DNA from: Massilia mucilaginosa
Lineage (GTDB): Bacteria > Pseudomonadota > Gammaproteobacteria > Burkholderiales > Burkholderiaceae_D
Assembly: GCF_011682145.1 (NCBI RefSeq)
Contig: NZ_WHJH01000001.1
Location: 478,974 to 542,973 of the forward strand
Direction: 5' to 3'
Length of the DNA stretch: 64,000 bases
Shown piece after piece: positions 1 through 8,856 of the stretch. Under the pieces are notes generated by a model. The model made no database searches and was not told the DNA's origin. It worked only from the letters and a program-made list of their open reading frames with translations. The translations under genes were made by a program, and so were the position numbers. Numbering within the stretch: the stretch's first letter is position 1; every line of letters starts with the position of its first letter.

Positions 1-36
1 ACCCAGGACACTGTTGGAATTGATCGGCACGGCCAT
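1..36 (-). CDS. 5' end of an unidentified gene (runs off the left edge)
   Basis: An ATG on the minus strand at 36-34 opens a frame reading MAVPINSNSVLG up to the window edge. An AAGG motif lies about 8 bases upstream. Only 12 codons are visible, so no function can be given. Confidence 0.4.
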   Translation of the reverse strand, partial: MAVPINSNSVLG

Positions 37-200
37 GATGTTTTACCTTTGATTCACGTTTAACGTAAAGGTAACACATTCGCCGGCCCTGCCACGTTCA
101 ACTTCCCGCTCCAGATCTGAGGCAGATCAAGGGCGGCGGGGAACCAGCTTGCGCCAGTCGCGGGCGGCGGCATGCATCGCTGACGCGCCGTGCTTGCGTC

Positions 201-521
201 TTACTTGAGGAACTTGGCCAGTTGCGTCATGCCCGACAAGTTCAGATTGAGGAAGCTGAAGCCAATCTTGAAGGCGCCATGGCTCAAAATGCAATACGAG
301 GCCTTGCTGCGTACATCGATCGTGGTCATGCCGCCGTCGACGAACAGGTCGAAGCGCAACTGCGCATTGGCCCCCACCTGGATCGGGTCGGGCGACAAGA
401 TGCACATACCGTTCGCACCCACGTCAACCGTCTTGACCGTCACCGGCGAAAAGCCGTCCACCACCACGACAGCTTTTACTTTTAACAATTTTCGCTGCGT
501 TTGTCTTTGTTCGTTAAACAC
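201..521 (-). CDS. PilZ domain protein
   Basis: The product is 106 residues, almost exactly one PilZ domain. Such domains bind cyclic di-GMP and pass the signal to motility, polysaccharide or other outputs. The N-terminal Arg/Lys-rich stretch (QRQTQRKLLK, residues 5-14) and the D-x-G-x-x-G-M turn (DVGANGM, about 34-40) are where the RxxxR and (D/N)xSxxG ligand motifs normally sit. The second motif has Ala where Ser is usual, so ligand binding is likely but not certain. The start is a GTG with only a weak ribosome site. Several GGDEF/EAL proteins in this window could supply or remove the ligand. Transcribed on its own, downstream of radA on the same strand. Confidence 0.75.
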   Translation of the reverse strand: MFNEQRQTQRKLLKVKAVVVVDGFSPVTVKTVDVGANGMCILSPDPIQVGANAQLRFDLFVDGGMTTIDVRSKASYCILSHGAFKIGFSFLNLNLSGMTQLAKFLK

Positions 522-581
522 TTTTCGCCCGTTGGTATTGCAGAGATGTACATTATAGTTCTAATTTGCAATATGCGTTGG

Positions 582-1958
582 CTAATCAAGTTCGCGCAGT
601 TTGTTAAATGCCTCGTCGATCCGTTCGACCGCCACGATCGTCATGCCCTCGATTTTCTGCTTCGGCACGTTGGCTTTGGGAATCATCGCAATCGAGAAAC
701 CCAGCTTGGCCGCTTCGCGCAGGCGTTCCTGTCCGCGCGGCGCCGGCCGGATTTCGCCCGCCAGCCCCACTTCGCCGAACACCACCAGTCCGCGCGGCAG
801 CGGTTTGCTGCGCATCGAGGAGTTAATCGCCAGCAGCACCGCCAGATCGGCCGCCGGCTCGGTGATCTTGACCCCGCCGACCGCATTGATGAACACATCC
901 TGGTCGAACGCGGCGATGCCGGCGTGCCGGTGCAGCACCGCCAGCAGCATCGCCAGCCGGTTTTGCTCCAGCCCCACCGACAGGCGGCGCGCGTTGGGCA
1001 GGTGGCTGGTATCGACCAGCGCCTGGATTTCGACCAGCAAGGGACGCGTGCCTTCCTGCGTCACCATCACGCACGAGCCCGGCACCTGGTTGTCGTGTTG
1101 CGAAAGAAACAGCGCCGATGGGTTGGACACCCCTTTCAACCCTTTTTCGGTCATCGCGAACACGCCCAGCTCGTTGACCGCGCCGAAACGGTTCTTGATC
1201 GCCCGCACCAGCCGGAAACTGGACTGGGTGTCGCCCTCGAAATACAGTACCGTGTCGACGATGTGTTCCAGCACGCGCGGCCCGGCCAGCGCCCCTTCTT
1301 TGGTCACGTGGCCGACCAGGATAATGGTCACGCCGGTCTGCTTGGCCACCCGGGTCAGTTGCGCGGCGCACTCGCGCACCTGCGCCACCGAACCGGGCGC
1401 CGACGTGAGCGCGTCGGAATACACAGTCTGGATCGAGTCGATCACCGCCACTTCGGGCTTGAGGTCGGCCAGGGTGCCCAAGATCTTCTCGAGTTGGATC
1501 TCGGCCTGCAGTTTAAGTTCCTTGCCATCGACGCCGAGCCGGCGTGCGCGCAGGGCGATCTGGGCGCCCGATTCCTCGCCGCTCACATATAAAGTACTCT
1601 TGATATGCGAAATATTGGCCAGCGCCTGCAGCAGCAGGGTCGACTTGCCGATCCCGGGGTCGCCGCCGATCAGCACCACCCCGCCCGACACCAGCCCGCC
1701 GCCCAGCACGCGGTCGAATTCTTCGATCCCGGTGCCGAAGCGCGGCACGTCGACCGCCTCGATGTCGGCCAGCGACAGCACCGGCGCGGTCTGCGCCAGG
1801 CTCTTGTGCTGGGTCTGCGACAGGCGGTTGACGCCGGGCGTGTCGACCACGGTCTCGACCATGGTATTCCACTGATGGCAGGCCGCGCACTGCCCGGTCC
1901 ATTTGTTGCTGATCCCGCCGCAGTCGCTGCAGGTGTATTGCGTTTTAGCTTTAGCCAT
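582..1958 (-). CDS. radA: DNA repair protein RadA (Sms)
   Basis: RadA is a RecA-like, DnaB-type helicase that drives branch migration of recombination intermediates in the cytoplasm. All family parts are visible in the 458 residues: a four-cysteine zinc finger (C10, C13, C24, C27), a Walker A motif GGDPGIGKST near residue 100, the RadA-specific KNRFG motif near 255, and a C-terminal Lon-like domain. Length is normal. The start codon overlaps the last 8 bases of alr, so the two genes are probably co-transcribed as alr-radA, an order common in betaproteobacteria. Confidence 0.97.
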   Translation of the reverse strand: MAKAKTQYTCSDCGGISNKWTGQCAACHQWNTMVETVVDTPGVNRLSQTQHKSLAQTAPVLSLADIEAVDVPRFGTGIEEFDRVLGGGLVSGGVVLIGGDPGIGKSTLLLQALANISHIKSTLYVSGEESGAQIALRARRLGVDGKELKLQAEIQLEKILGTLADLKPEVAVIDSIQTVYSDALTSAPGSVAQVRECAAQLTRVAKQTGVTIILVGHVTKEGALAGPRVLEHIVDTVLYFEGDTQSSFRLVRAIKNRFGAVNELGVFAMTEKGLKGVSNPSALFLSQHDNQVPGSCVMVTQEGTRPLLVEIQALVDTSHLPNARRLSVGLEQNRLAMLLAVLHRHAGIAAFDQDVFINAVGGVKITEPAADLAVLLAINSSMRSKPLPRGLVVFGEVGLAGEIRPAPRGQERLREAAKLGFSIAMIPKANVPKQKIEGMTIVAVERIDEAFNKLRELD

Positions 1959-3057
1959 TGAGATCCAGATTGCCTTCCACGACGCGCACGCGGGGAGCCA
2001 GCGCGCACATTAATTCGTAACCGATGGTGCCGGCGGCGTTGGCCACGGTGTCGATCGGCAAGCCGGCGCCCCACAGGATCACCTTGCTGCCGACCCCGGC
2101 GCGCGCCACATGGGTCAGGTCGACCGCCATCATGTCCATCGAGACCCGTCCCACCAGCTTGGTCAGGATGCCGTCGACCAGAACCGGTGTGCCGTGCGGG
2201 GCGTGGCGCGGATAGCCGTCGGCGTAGCCGCAGGCGACCACACCGACCGTCATCGGCCACTCGGCCTGGAAGCCGCTGCCGTAGCCGACCGAGTCGCCGG
2301 CCACCAGGTCTTGCACGCCGATGATTTCGCTGGCCAGGGTCATGGTCGGACGCAGGTCGAATTCGGCCGCGCTGCGCCCGCCCGGAGTGCCGCCGTACAA
2401 CATGATGCCGGGACGCACCCAGTCGTTCGAGAGTTCGTCCGACAGCGCCGCCTGGTGCAGCACACCGCCCGAGTTCGACAGGCTGCGCTGGCCCGCCAAG
2501 CCGTCCGCCCCCAGGCAGAAGCGGCGCACCTGTTCGAGCACGGTCAGGCGCGGGTGTTCCAGCTCGTCGGCGTTGGCGAAGTGGGTCATCAGGGTGATCT
2601 CGCGCACCGCCGGGATGGCGCGCAGGCGCGCATGCGCGGCCGCGAACGCTTCCGGGCGGAAGCCGAGCCGGTTCATGCCGGTATTCATCTTCAGGTGCAC
2701 GTCGATCGGGCCGGCCAGCGTGGCCTGCTCCAGCAGCACGATCTGCTCGGTCGTATGCACAGTGCTGTTGAGCTCATGGCGCACCAGCAAATCGACATCG
2801 GCGGCGTCGAAAATCCCTTCCAGCAGCAGGATCGGGCGCGTCCAGCCCAGCTCGCGCAGGCGGAGCGCGTTCTCGGTTTCGATCAGGGCCAGCCCATCGG
2901 CGTCGGCAAAGCCGCGCATGCCGCGTTCCAGCCCATGGCCGTAGGCGTTGGCCTTGACCACCCCCCACACCTTCGCGTGCGGTGCGCAGTCCCGCACCCG
3001 CATCAGGTTATGCTTCATGGAATCAAGATGAATCGTGGCGATCAGCGGACGCGGCAT
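1951..3057 (-). CDS. alr: alanine racemase
   Basis: PLP-dependent racemase that makes D-alanine for peptidoglycan. The PLP lysine lies in VVKANAYGHG near residue 35 and the catalytic tyrosine region (DSVGYGSGF) near 255. The segment GRVSMDMMAVDLT follows, as in the family. I start at ATG 3057 (MPRPLIATIH, matching homologues), giving 368 residues. The frame stays open to a TTG at 3081, which would add eight residues. No strong Shine-Dalgarno sequence distinguishes them. The gene overlaps radA by 8 bp and is divergent from lplT, 127 bp away. Confidence 0.95.
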   Translation of the reverse strand: MPRPLIATIHLDSMKHNLMRVRDCAPHAKVWGVVKANAYGHGLERGMRGFADADGLALIETENALRLRELGWTRPILLLEGIFDAADVDLLVRHELNSTVHTTEQIVLLEQATLAGPIDVHLKMNTGMNRLGFRPEAFAAAHARLRAIPAVREITLMTHFANADELEHPRLTVLEQVRRFCLGADGLAGQRSLSNSGGVLHQAALSDELSNDWVRPGIMLYGGTPGGRSAAEFDLRPTMTLASEIIGVQDLVAGDSVGYGSGFQAEWPMTVGVVACGYADGYPRHAPHGTPVLVDGILTKLVGRVSMDMMAVDLTHVARAGVGSKVILWGAGLPIDTVANAAGTIGYELMCALAPRVRVVEGNLDLNG

Positions 3058-3184
3058 AGTGCGAAATGAGGAAATTGGCAAGCCTGTATTTTACCGGACG
3101 CAGCCCGTTCCGGCGTGCCGATTTCTTTGGCTTCCCAGCCATTCATGGTATAAAGCAACCCACACTAGCTTTTAGACTTCTCGA

Positions 3185-4447
3185 ATGAATCGTGGTTTTT
3201 ACACCATCATGGCGGCGCAGTTTTTTTCGTCGCTGGCAGACAACGCCTTGCTGTTCGTGGCGATCGACCTGCTGATCTCCATGCATGCGCCGGCGTCGCT
3301 GACGCCTTTGCTGAAGCTTTCCTTTGTCCTCTTCTACGTGCTCCTTGCGCCCTTTGTCGGCGCTTTCGCCGATTCCATGCCCAAGGGCAAAGTGATGTTC
3401 ATCGCCAACCTGGTCAAGGTCTTCGGTTGCGCGCTCATCTTCTTCCAGGTGCACCCGCTGCTTGCGTACGCGGTGGTCGGTTTCGGCGCGGCGGTGTATT
3501 CGCCGGCCAAGTACGGCATCCTCACTGAATTGTTACCACCAGAGAAACTGGTCGCCGCCAACGGCTGGATCGAGGGCCTGACCGTGATGTCGATCATTCT
3601 CGGCACCGTGATGGGCGGCGCGCTGGTCAGCGCCAAGGCCTCGGCCTTCATGCTCGGCTTCGACGTGCCTTTCATCGACACCGGCATCAACACCACCACC
3701 GAAGCGGCCCTGTGCGTGGTGGTGGCCGTGTATATCCTGGCGACCCTGTTCAACCTGCGCATTCCCGATACCCTGGCCAAATATGCCCACCAGGAACGCA
3801 ATCCGGCCAAGCTGATCGCCGACTTCGCCAATTGCTCCTCGCTGCTGTGGAAAGACAAACTGGGCCAGATTTCGCTGGCCGTGACCACCCTGTTCTGGGG
3901 CGCCGGCGCGACCTTGCAGTTCATCGTGCTCAAGTGGGCCGAGAAATCGCTGCACATGCCGCTCGACAAAGCCACCACCCTGATCGGCATCGTCGCGCTC
4001 GGCGTGGCCGTGGGCGCCGCCACCTCGGCCAAGATGATTCCTCTCAAGAAATCGCTGACCGTGATTCCGCTTGGCATTGCCATGGGCGTGGTCGTGGTCT
4101 GCATGACCATGGTCCATTCGGTCCTGATCGCCTATCCGCTGCTGCTGCTGATCGGCGTGCTGTCGGGCTTCTTCGTGGTGCCGATGAATGCGCTGCTGCA
4201 GCACCGCGGCCACGTCCTGATGAGCGCCGGCCACTCGATCGCCGTGCAGAATTTCAATGAGAACCTGTCGATCCTGACCATGCTGGCCATCTACGCCATC
4301 CTGATCACCTTGAAAGTGGACTTGAACATCGTGATCATCGGCTTCGGCATGTCGGTGGCCGGCATCATGTTCCTGATCATGCGCAAGCACAAGATGAACC
4401 AGGCCGAGCACGATTCGCTCGCCCTGATCGGCGAGCACAAGCACTGA
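3185..4447 (+). CDS. lplT: lysophospholipid transporter LplT (MFS)
   Basis: Inner-membrane major-facilitator protein of 420 residues with about twelve hydrophobic segments. LplT flips lysophospholipids inward for re-acylation; in enterobacteria the partner acyltransferase Aas lies next to it, but no aas gene is adjacent here. The N-terminus (MNRGFYTIMAAQFFSSLADN) is characteristic of the family. The stop codon directly abuts the stop of the convergent DUF1853 gene. Confidence 0.9.
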   Translation: MNRGFYTIMAAQFFSSLADNALLFVAIDLLISMHAPASLTPLLKLSFVLFYVLLAPFVGAFADSMPKGKVMFIANLVKVFGCALIFFQVHPLLAYAVVGFGAAVYSPAKYGILTELLPPEKLVAANGWIEGLTVMSIILGTVMGGALVSAKASAFMLGFDVPFIDTGINTTTEAALCVVVAVYILATLFNLRIPDTLAKYAHQERNPAKLIADFANCSSLLWKDKLGQISLAVTTLFWGAGATLQFIVLKWAEKSLHMPLDKATTLIGIVALGVAVGAATSAKMIPLKKSLTVIPLGIAMGVVVVCMTMVHSVLIAYPLLLLIGVLSGFFVVPMNALLQHRGHVLMSAGHSIAVQNFNENLSILTMLAIYAILITLKVDLNIVIIGFGMSVAGIMFLIMRKHKMNQAEHDSLALIGEHKH

Positions 4448-5422
4448 TCAGGCGGGCTGGCCGCCTGTTTCCGAGCCGATCATTTTCTGGCGGAAGGCGG
4501 CGCGCACGCGCCAGTCGTTGGGCACGATGAAACCGCGCTGGGTTTCAAGCAGGCCGCCTTGCTCCACGCGCACGGCGGCCACCAGCACCGGCATCGGCAC
4601 CGTGCCGAATTTCTCCGCCAGGGTGGCCTGCAACTGTTCCCGAGTGAGCAATCCGGCCTGGTCCGGCGCGCGGAACGGCGCCAGCCATTGCAGGCGCGGC
4701 AAGATCACCCAGGCATCCGGCGCCAGTGCCGCCACCTCGTCGAGGGCGCACCAGAAGCCGCGGCAGTGCTGGCCGGAGATGCCGTCCATCGCCTGCCCCG
4801 CCCCACCCGGATAGAACAGCCAGCCCTTGACCAGCGCCCGCGCCCGCGTGACGGGGCGCGGCAGCACAGCCTGGGCAGCCGGATGCGCGCCCAGCGCCAG
4901 TTGCCGGTCGAAGATCTTGCGCATCTTGGCGCCCAGGCTGTCGGCCAGGTTGGGGCCGACAAAGGTGTCGAAGCGCGATGCGGCCGCGCCTTCCAGCAGA
5001 TAAAACTTGGTGGCGAACTCGATGTGCTCCAAACCGCCGTCGCCGTGATCGAGCAGGAAATCGAACTCGCCGACCGTATCGTTGCGGCTGGCGCGCACCT
5101 GCAAACCGTGCGCCACCAGCTGGCCGTGTTCCTGGAAATAGAAAGCCATCAGCTTTTCGGCGTACAGGCCCAGGCGCGTATAGTTGCGCGTGCCGAGTAC
5201 ATCGAGCAGGGGCGCGGGATCGGCGTCGAGGCGCATCAGCCAGTCGCCCACCGCCGCCGGCAGCACGCCCAGGCTGGCGATGCGGCCTTCCCAGTGCGGG
5301 TCGGCCGGATCGAGCAGGTCGGGCGCGTGCAGCAGCCAGGCCAGCGCGCGCACGTGCGGCTGCGCCAGCTGTCCCCAGCGGCGCGCGAAGGCGGCCTGGT
5401 AGTTGTCAGGCGCGCCGGTCAT
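4448..5422 (-). CDS. DUF1853 family protein
   Basis: A 324-residue soluble protein recognised as DUF1853, a family of unknown function found in proteobacteria, often beside the UDG-rimI-tsaB genes. It has many Trp/His residues and nuclease-like acidic stretches (EFDFLLDH near the middle), but I see no motif strong enough to name an activity. The start is taken at ATG 5422 (MTGAPDNYQ). This overlaps the end of the UDG gene by 17 bp, which suggests translational coupling in a tsaB-rimI-UDG-DUF1853 operon. Confidence 0.75.
   Translation of the reverse strand: MTGAPDNYQAAFARRWGQLAQPHVRALAWLLHAPDLLDPADPHWEGRIASLGVLPAAVGDWLMRLDADPAPLLDVLGTRNYTRLGLYAEKLMAFYFQEHGQLVAHGLQVRASRNDTVGEFDFLLDHGDGGLEHIEFATKFYLLEGAAASRFDTFVGPNLADSLGAKMRKIFDRQLALGAHPAAQAVLPRPVTRARALVKGWLFYPGGAGQAMDGISGQHCRGFWCALDEVAALAPDAWVILPRLQWLAPFRAPDQAGLLTREQLQATLAEKFGTVPMPVLVAAVRVEQGGLLETQRGFIVPNDWRVRAAFRQKMIGSETGGQPA
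4449..4470 (+). terminator. hairpin terminator for lplT
   Basis: Arms CAGGCGG and CCGCCTG (7 bp, 5-nt loop) are followed by TTT. The hairpin starts 2 bases after the lplT stop and lies inside the 3' coding end of the convergent DUF1853 gene. The T run is short, so strength is uncertain. Confidence 0.45.
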
Positions 5423-6311
5423 CGTGCTCGCGCGCAAGGCACAGGTCGGCCCAGGCCAGCGCCTTGTCGGCGCCGCGCCGCAGCAGCTCGCCCGGATGCA
5501 GGGTGGCCACCAGCTTGACCCCGGCGATCTCGTGCACCTGGCCGCGCGAACCGGCCAGCGCTTCCTGCAAGGGCTTGCCCTGCAGGGCATTGGCGGCGAT
5601 CTGGCCGAGCGTGAGCACCATCGACGCGCCGGAGAGCGCCAGTTCGCGGTCGAGGTAGGGCCGGCAGGCCAGCGCTTCCTCGGCGCTCGGGGCGCGGTCG
5701 CCGCCGTTGGCACTGGTGGGGCGGCATTTGATCAGGTTGGTGACGTAGACATTGCTCTCGCGCGCGAGATCGACCGCTGCCAGCATGTTGACCAGCAGCT
5801 TGCCCGGTTCGCCCGACAGCGGCTGGCGCTCTTTTTCGTCGGACGCGGTGGAGGCCCCGGCCGCCACGAACCAGATTGCCTGCTGCGCGCCGTTGCCGTA
5901 GACCGGCTTGCGTCCGCCCTTGCACAGGCCACAGCGGGTGCAACTGCCGATGGCGCTCCTGAGCTGGACCCAGTCCATGGCGGCGATGTCATCGTCGGTG
6001 GGCGGCGGCGCGGGCGGCTCCTCGCCCCAGGCCGAATCGGCGGCGGGGCCGGGAGCTGGGCTGACAGCCGGCGGCGCGGCCCTGGCCACCACTGCCGGCG
6101 ACGCCGGCATGACGACCGGCGCGGCGACAGGCGCAGGCGCGGGTGCGGGCGCGGACATGGCGGCAGGCGCAGGCGCGGCTTCCTGGGCGCTCTGCGCAAG
6201 CTCGCCGGGATCGGCCTCGTCGGCCGCGCCAGCGGCGGCATCGCGCAAGGTCCACAGCGGACCGATGCCCATCTCCTGCAAAAAGGCGCTGTCGCGCGCG
6301 CTAATACTCAT
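5406..6311 (-). CDS. uracil-DNA glycosylase family protein (family 4-like, altered motifs)
   Basis: The C-terminal half (about residues 120-295) has the fold signature of 4Fe-4S uracil-DNA glycosylases, which excise uracil from DNA. Four cluster cysteines remain (C124, C127, C196, C216). Both active-site motifs depart from the family: the usual GE(A/G)PG loop reads VAAGAST (149-155) and the HPS motif reads HPG (272-274). Residues 45-105 are an Ala/Pro-rich linker after a short N-terminal segment. The start overlaps the rimI stop by 4 bp (ATGA). The fold assignment is firm; glycosylase activity is not. Confidence 0.8.
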   Translation of the reverse strand: MSISARDSAFLQEMGIGPLWTLRDAAAGAADEADPGELAQSAQEAAPAPAAMSAPAPAPAPVAAPVVMPASPAVVARAAPPAVSPAPGPAADSAWGEEPPAPPPTDDDIAAMDWVQLRSAIGSCTRCGLCKGGRKPVYGNGAQQAIWFVAAGASTASDEKERQPLSGEPGKLLVNMLAAVDLARESNVYVTNLIKCRPTSANGGDRAPSAEEALACRPYLDRELALSGASMVLTLGQIAANALQGKPLQEALAGSRGQVHEIAGVKLVATLHPGELLRRGADKALAWADLCLAREHDDRRA

Positions 6312-6778
6312 AAGACGAACCTCATCACGATGGCATCCTCGCGCTTGCCGTCATGGGCGGGATAGTAGCCGCGGCGGCGGCCGATTTCGGTATAGCCGTA
6401 CTGCTGGTAGACGGCCAGCGCGCGCACGTTGGACGGGCGCACTTCGAGCAGGATCGAGTCCATCGACAGCCCGCGCGCGCAGGCGGCGACCTTGTCGAGC
6501 AGGTAGCGGCCCAGACCCTCTCCCTGGCGTTCGGCGGCCACGGCCACATTGAGCAGGTGCGCTTCGTCGACGATCGGCATCAGCAAAAAATAGCCGAGCA
6601 GCGCCCCGCCGCGCTCGCGCAGCACCCAGGCGTTGTAGCCGCTGCCGAGCGAATCGGTGAAGTTGCCGCGAGTCCAGGGATGCGGGTAGACCTGCTGTTC
6701 CAGCGCGAACACGTCGTCGACATCGGCCGCCACCATCGGTGCATACACCAGGTGGTCATCGTCGCGCAGCGCGCTCAT
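6308..6778 (-). CDS. rimI: ribosomal protein S18-alanine N-acetyltransferase
   Basis: A 156-residue GNAT acetyltransferase matching RimI, which acetylates the N-terminal alanine of ribosomal protein S18. The acetyl-CoA loop reads RQGEGLGRYLL (about 89-99). It is followed by EVRPSNVRALAVYQQYGY and the C-terminal GRRRGYYP typical of RimI. Start ATG 6778 overlaps the tsaB stop by 4 bp, and its own stop overlaps the UDG start by 4 bp, so it sits inside a tightly coupled operon. Confidence 0.93.
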   Translation of the reverse strand: MSALRDDDHLVYAPMVAADVDDVFALEQQVYPHPWTRGNFTDSLGSGYNAWVLRERGGALLGYFLLMPIVDEAHLLNVAVAAERQGEGLGRYLLDKVAACARGLSMDSILLEVRPSNVRALAVYQQYGYTEIGRRRGYYPAHDGKREDAIVMRFVL

Positions 6779-7491
6779 GCGGCAGCCTTGGCGGCGTTGA
6801 TGACGCTGCGTTCCGCGCTGGTGTAGGCGATCTTGTTGCGCAGGTACAGCGGCTGGGCGGCCGCCGCGCCGACCGCCTTGCCCGCCGCCAGCGCCGCGCG
6901 CCCGAGCGGCGCCAGCTGGGCGGCGTGCGGCATGATTTCCGGATAGGTGGCCGCGAACGCCTGCCCAGGGAAAGCGTCGGGATAGGCGGCCAGGCCGTTG
7001 CCGCAGGCGGCCAGAGGGCCATCCACCGGCACGGGCGCCACGGCGCCGGGCGCGCACAGGACCGGCGCAAGCAGTTCGCGCCACAGGCCGGCGGCGCTGT
7101 CGTAGCGGTACTGGGCCCAGTAGACCTCGCCCATGCGCGCGTCGAGCACGGCCACCACATTGGTGGCGCCATGCTGCTGGCGGCAGGCCACGGCCATTGC
7201 TTCGAGCGTGATCAGGGGCAGCACCGGCAAGCCGGCGCCGTAGGCCAGGCCCTGGGCGATGCCGCAGGCGGTGCGCACGCCGGTAAACGATCCGGGACCG
7301 GCGCCGAAGGCGATGGCGCCGCACTCCTTCAGGGCGATGCCGGCCTCGGCCAGCAGTTCCTGCACCATCGGCAGGATCGATTGCGAGTGGGTGCGGACCC
7401 CGGACGATTCACGGGCGAAGACGGTGTCGCCGCGCAGCAAGGCGCAGGACGCCATCTCGGACGAGGTTTCAATAGCGAGAATAATAGACAT
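6775..7491 (-). CDS. tsaB: tRNA threonylcarbamoyladenosine biosynthesis protein TsaB
   Basis: 238 residues of the ASKHA fold. TsaB partners TsaD and TsaE in making t6A at position 37 of ANN-decoding tRNAs. The N-terminal ILAIETSSEMASCAL phosphate loop and GAGPGSFTGVRTACGIAQGLA near residue 65 are diagnostic. It is the first gene of the tsaB-rimI-UDG-DUF1853 block. The start is the ATG at 7491; the open frame further upstream is not like TsaB. Confidence 0.94.
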   Translation of the reverse strand: MSIILAIETSSEMASCALLRGDTVFARESSGVRTHSQSILPMVQELLAEAGIALKECGAIAFGAGPGSFTGVRTACGIAQGLAYGAGLPVLPLITLEAMAVACRQQHGATNVVAVLDARMGEVYWAQYRYDSAAGLWRELLAPVLCAPGAVAPVPVDGPLAACGNGLAAYPDAFPGQAFAATYPEIMPHAAQLAPLGRAALAAGKAVGAAAAQPLYLRNKIAYTSAERSVINAAKAAA

Positions 7492-7560
7492 CCCGTATTT
7501 TAACCCGGCCAAGCGTCGCCTTGGCGCTTTGGCAAGCAGGGCTTCGTCGCCCGATGTAGA

Positions 7561-7992
7561 ATGCCGCTCATGCACAGCCACACACTCGACTCCGACAACC
7601 GCGACAGCATTGCGCAAGCGCTGGGCGACGACCGCTGGATCGTCGCTTGCCTGTGCGCGGCCTGGTGCGGCACCTGCGCCTCCTACCGCGCCGCCTTCGA
7701 CGGCCTGGCCGCGCGCCATCCCGACAAGCACTTCATCTGGATCGATATCGAAGACCAGGCCGAGGTGGTGGGCGACCTCGATGTCGACAATTTTCCCACC
7801 CTGCTGATCCAGCGCCATGAGATGGTGACCTTCTTCGGCACCATGCTGCCCGACCCGGCGCTGGCCGAACGGTTGATCCAGGCCCAGGTCGCGCAATCGG
7901 ACCAGGAACTGGCGCTCCAGGCACGCAGCAGCGAGGAGCGCCGCCTGTGGCAGGAGCAATGCAACCTGCGCACGCTGCTGCGGCGCGCCTGA
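7561..7992 (+). CDS. thioredoxin-like protein
   Basis: 143 residues with a thioredoxin fold: the redox motif WCGTC near residue 40 and the cis-proline segment FPTLLI near 80. No signal peptide is visible, so it should be cytoplasmic. The C-terminal 35 residues (Gln/Glu/Arg-rich) go beyond the domain. It is divergent from tsaB with 69 bp between. An in-frame ATG three codons in (7570) is an alternative start. The substrate is unknown. Confidence 0.8.
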   Translation: MPLMHSHTLDSDNRDSIAQALGDDRWIVACLCAAWCGTCASYRAAFDGLAARHPDKHFIWIDIEDQAEVVGDLDVDNFPTLLIQRHEMVTFFGTMLPDPALAERLIQAQVAQSDQELALQARSSEERRLWQEQCNLRTLLRRA

Positions 7993-8095
7993 CACTGGCC
8001 GACCATGAATGCGTTTGAGCCAAGTCAACAGCACCCGAAAACGGATAGCCGACGATGGGATATCGTGGTTGAACACTTTTGGGGAAGCGCAGATA

Positions 8096-8599
8096 ATGGA
8101 TATCATGGAAGCCCGCATCGTTAAACTTGAGATGGTGATAGAAAAGATTCTCGAACGTCTGACGTCCCTGGAACGTGACGTCGCCGTCATCCGCTCCAAC
8201 TACGCCACCAAAGCGGACCTGCTGGGACTGCAAGCGAAGCTGGAAGCGAAGCTTGAAGCGAAACTGGAAGCGGCAAGCGCCAACGCCGCCAGCAAAGCGG
8301 ATCTACTGGCGCTGGAAGCGAAGCTGGAAGCGGCAAGCGCCAACGCCGCCAGCAAAACGGACCTGCTGGCGCTGGAAGCGAAGCTGGAAGCGGCAAGTGC
8401 CAACGCCGCCAGCAAAACGGACCTGCTGGCGCTGCAAGCGAAGCTGGAAGCGGCAAGCGCCAACTACGCCACCAAAGCCGACCTGTTGGCGCTGCAAGCC
8501 TCGCTTGCCACATTCGAGACCACCATCATCAAGTGGTTTATCGGCACTGCCGTCACGCTGTCCGGACTGTCCTTCGCCGCCGCGAAATTGATCGCCTAG
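8096..8599 (+). CDS. coiled-coil repeat protein with C-terminal membrane anchor (DUF1640-like)
   Basis: 167 residues. A short amphipathic N-terminus leads into a long predicted coiled coil (about 20-135) of 20-residue units of the type K-x-DLLALEAKLEAASANAAS. One hydrophobic segment near the C-terminus (IIKWFIGTAVTLSGLSF) should anchor it in the inner membrane. The layout resembles DUF1640-type proteins of unknown role. The ATG at 8096 is chosen because GGGGAAG lies about 8 bases upstream; an in-frame ATG at 8009 lacks such a site. A hairpin terminator follows. Confidence 0.7.
   Translation: MDIMEARIVKLEMVIEKILERLTSLERDVAVIRSNYATKADLLGLQAKLEAKLEAKLEAASANAASKADLLALEAKLEAASANAASKTDLLALEAKLEAASANAASKTDLLALQAKLEAASANYATKADLLALQASLATFETTIIKWFIGTAVTLSGLSFAAAKLIA
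8281..8460 (+). repeat. three tandem copies of a 60-bp coding repeat
   Basis: Three near-identical, exactly 60-bp units (8281, 8341, 8401), each encoding 20 residues of the coiled coil. A diverged partial copy follows from 8461. Immediately before lies a short run of 12-bp units encoding KLEA/KLEA/KLEA (about 8235-8270). Confidence 0.9.
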
Positions 8600-8626
8600 G
8601 CAGTTGCCGCCGCACCAGCCTGAGCG

Positions 8627-8650
8627 ATCCCCGCCAGCCGGGGATTTCTT
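8627..8650 (+). terminator. intrinsic terminator after the coiled-coil gene
   Basis: Arms ATCCCCG and CGGGGAT (7 bp, 5-nt loop) followed by TTCTT, 28 bases after the stop codon. Confidence 0.65.
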
Positions 8651-8856
8651 ACGCCCGAACGCCTGATCCTGCCCCTTGCAGCACCCGCCGCAACCTTGCA
8701 CTTGCACGAAGATTGTCCTTAGAGCACCATTTACTGGTATTCTGTCGACCCTCCGTGTAATTATTGAAACTCTTCTAAAACGACATCGGGAGCGACGCCG
8801 GCAACAGCCTGCTGGCGCGCACAACCGCTGCCGGATTGGATCACTTCCGCGCCCGA

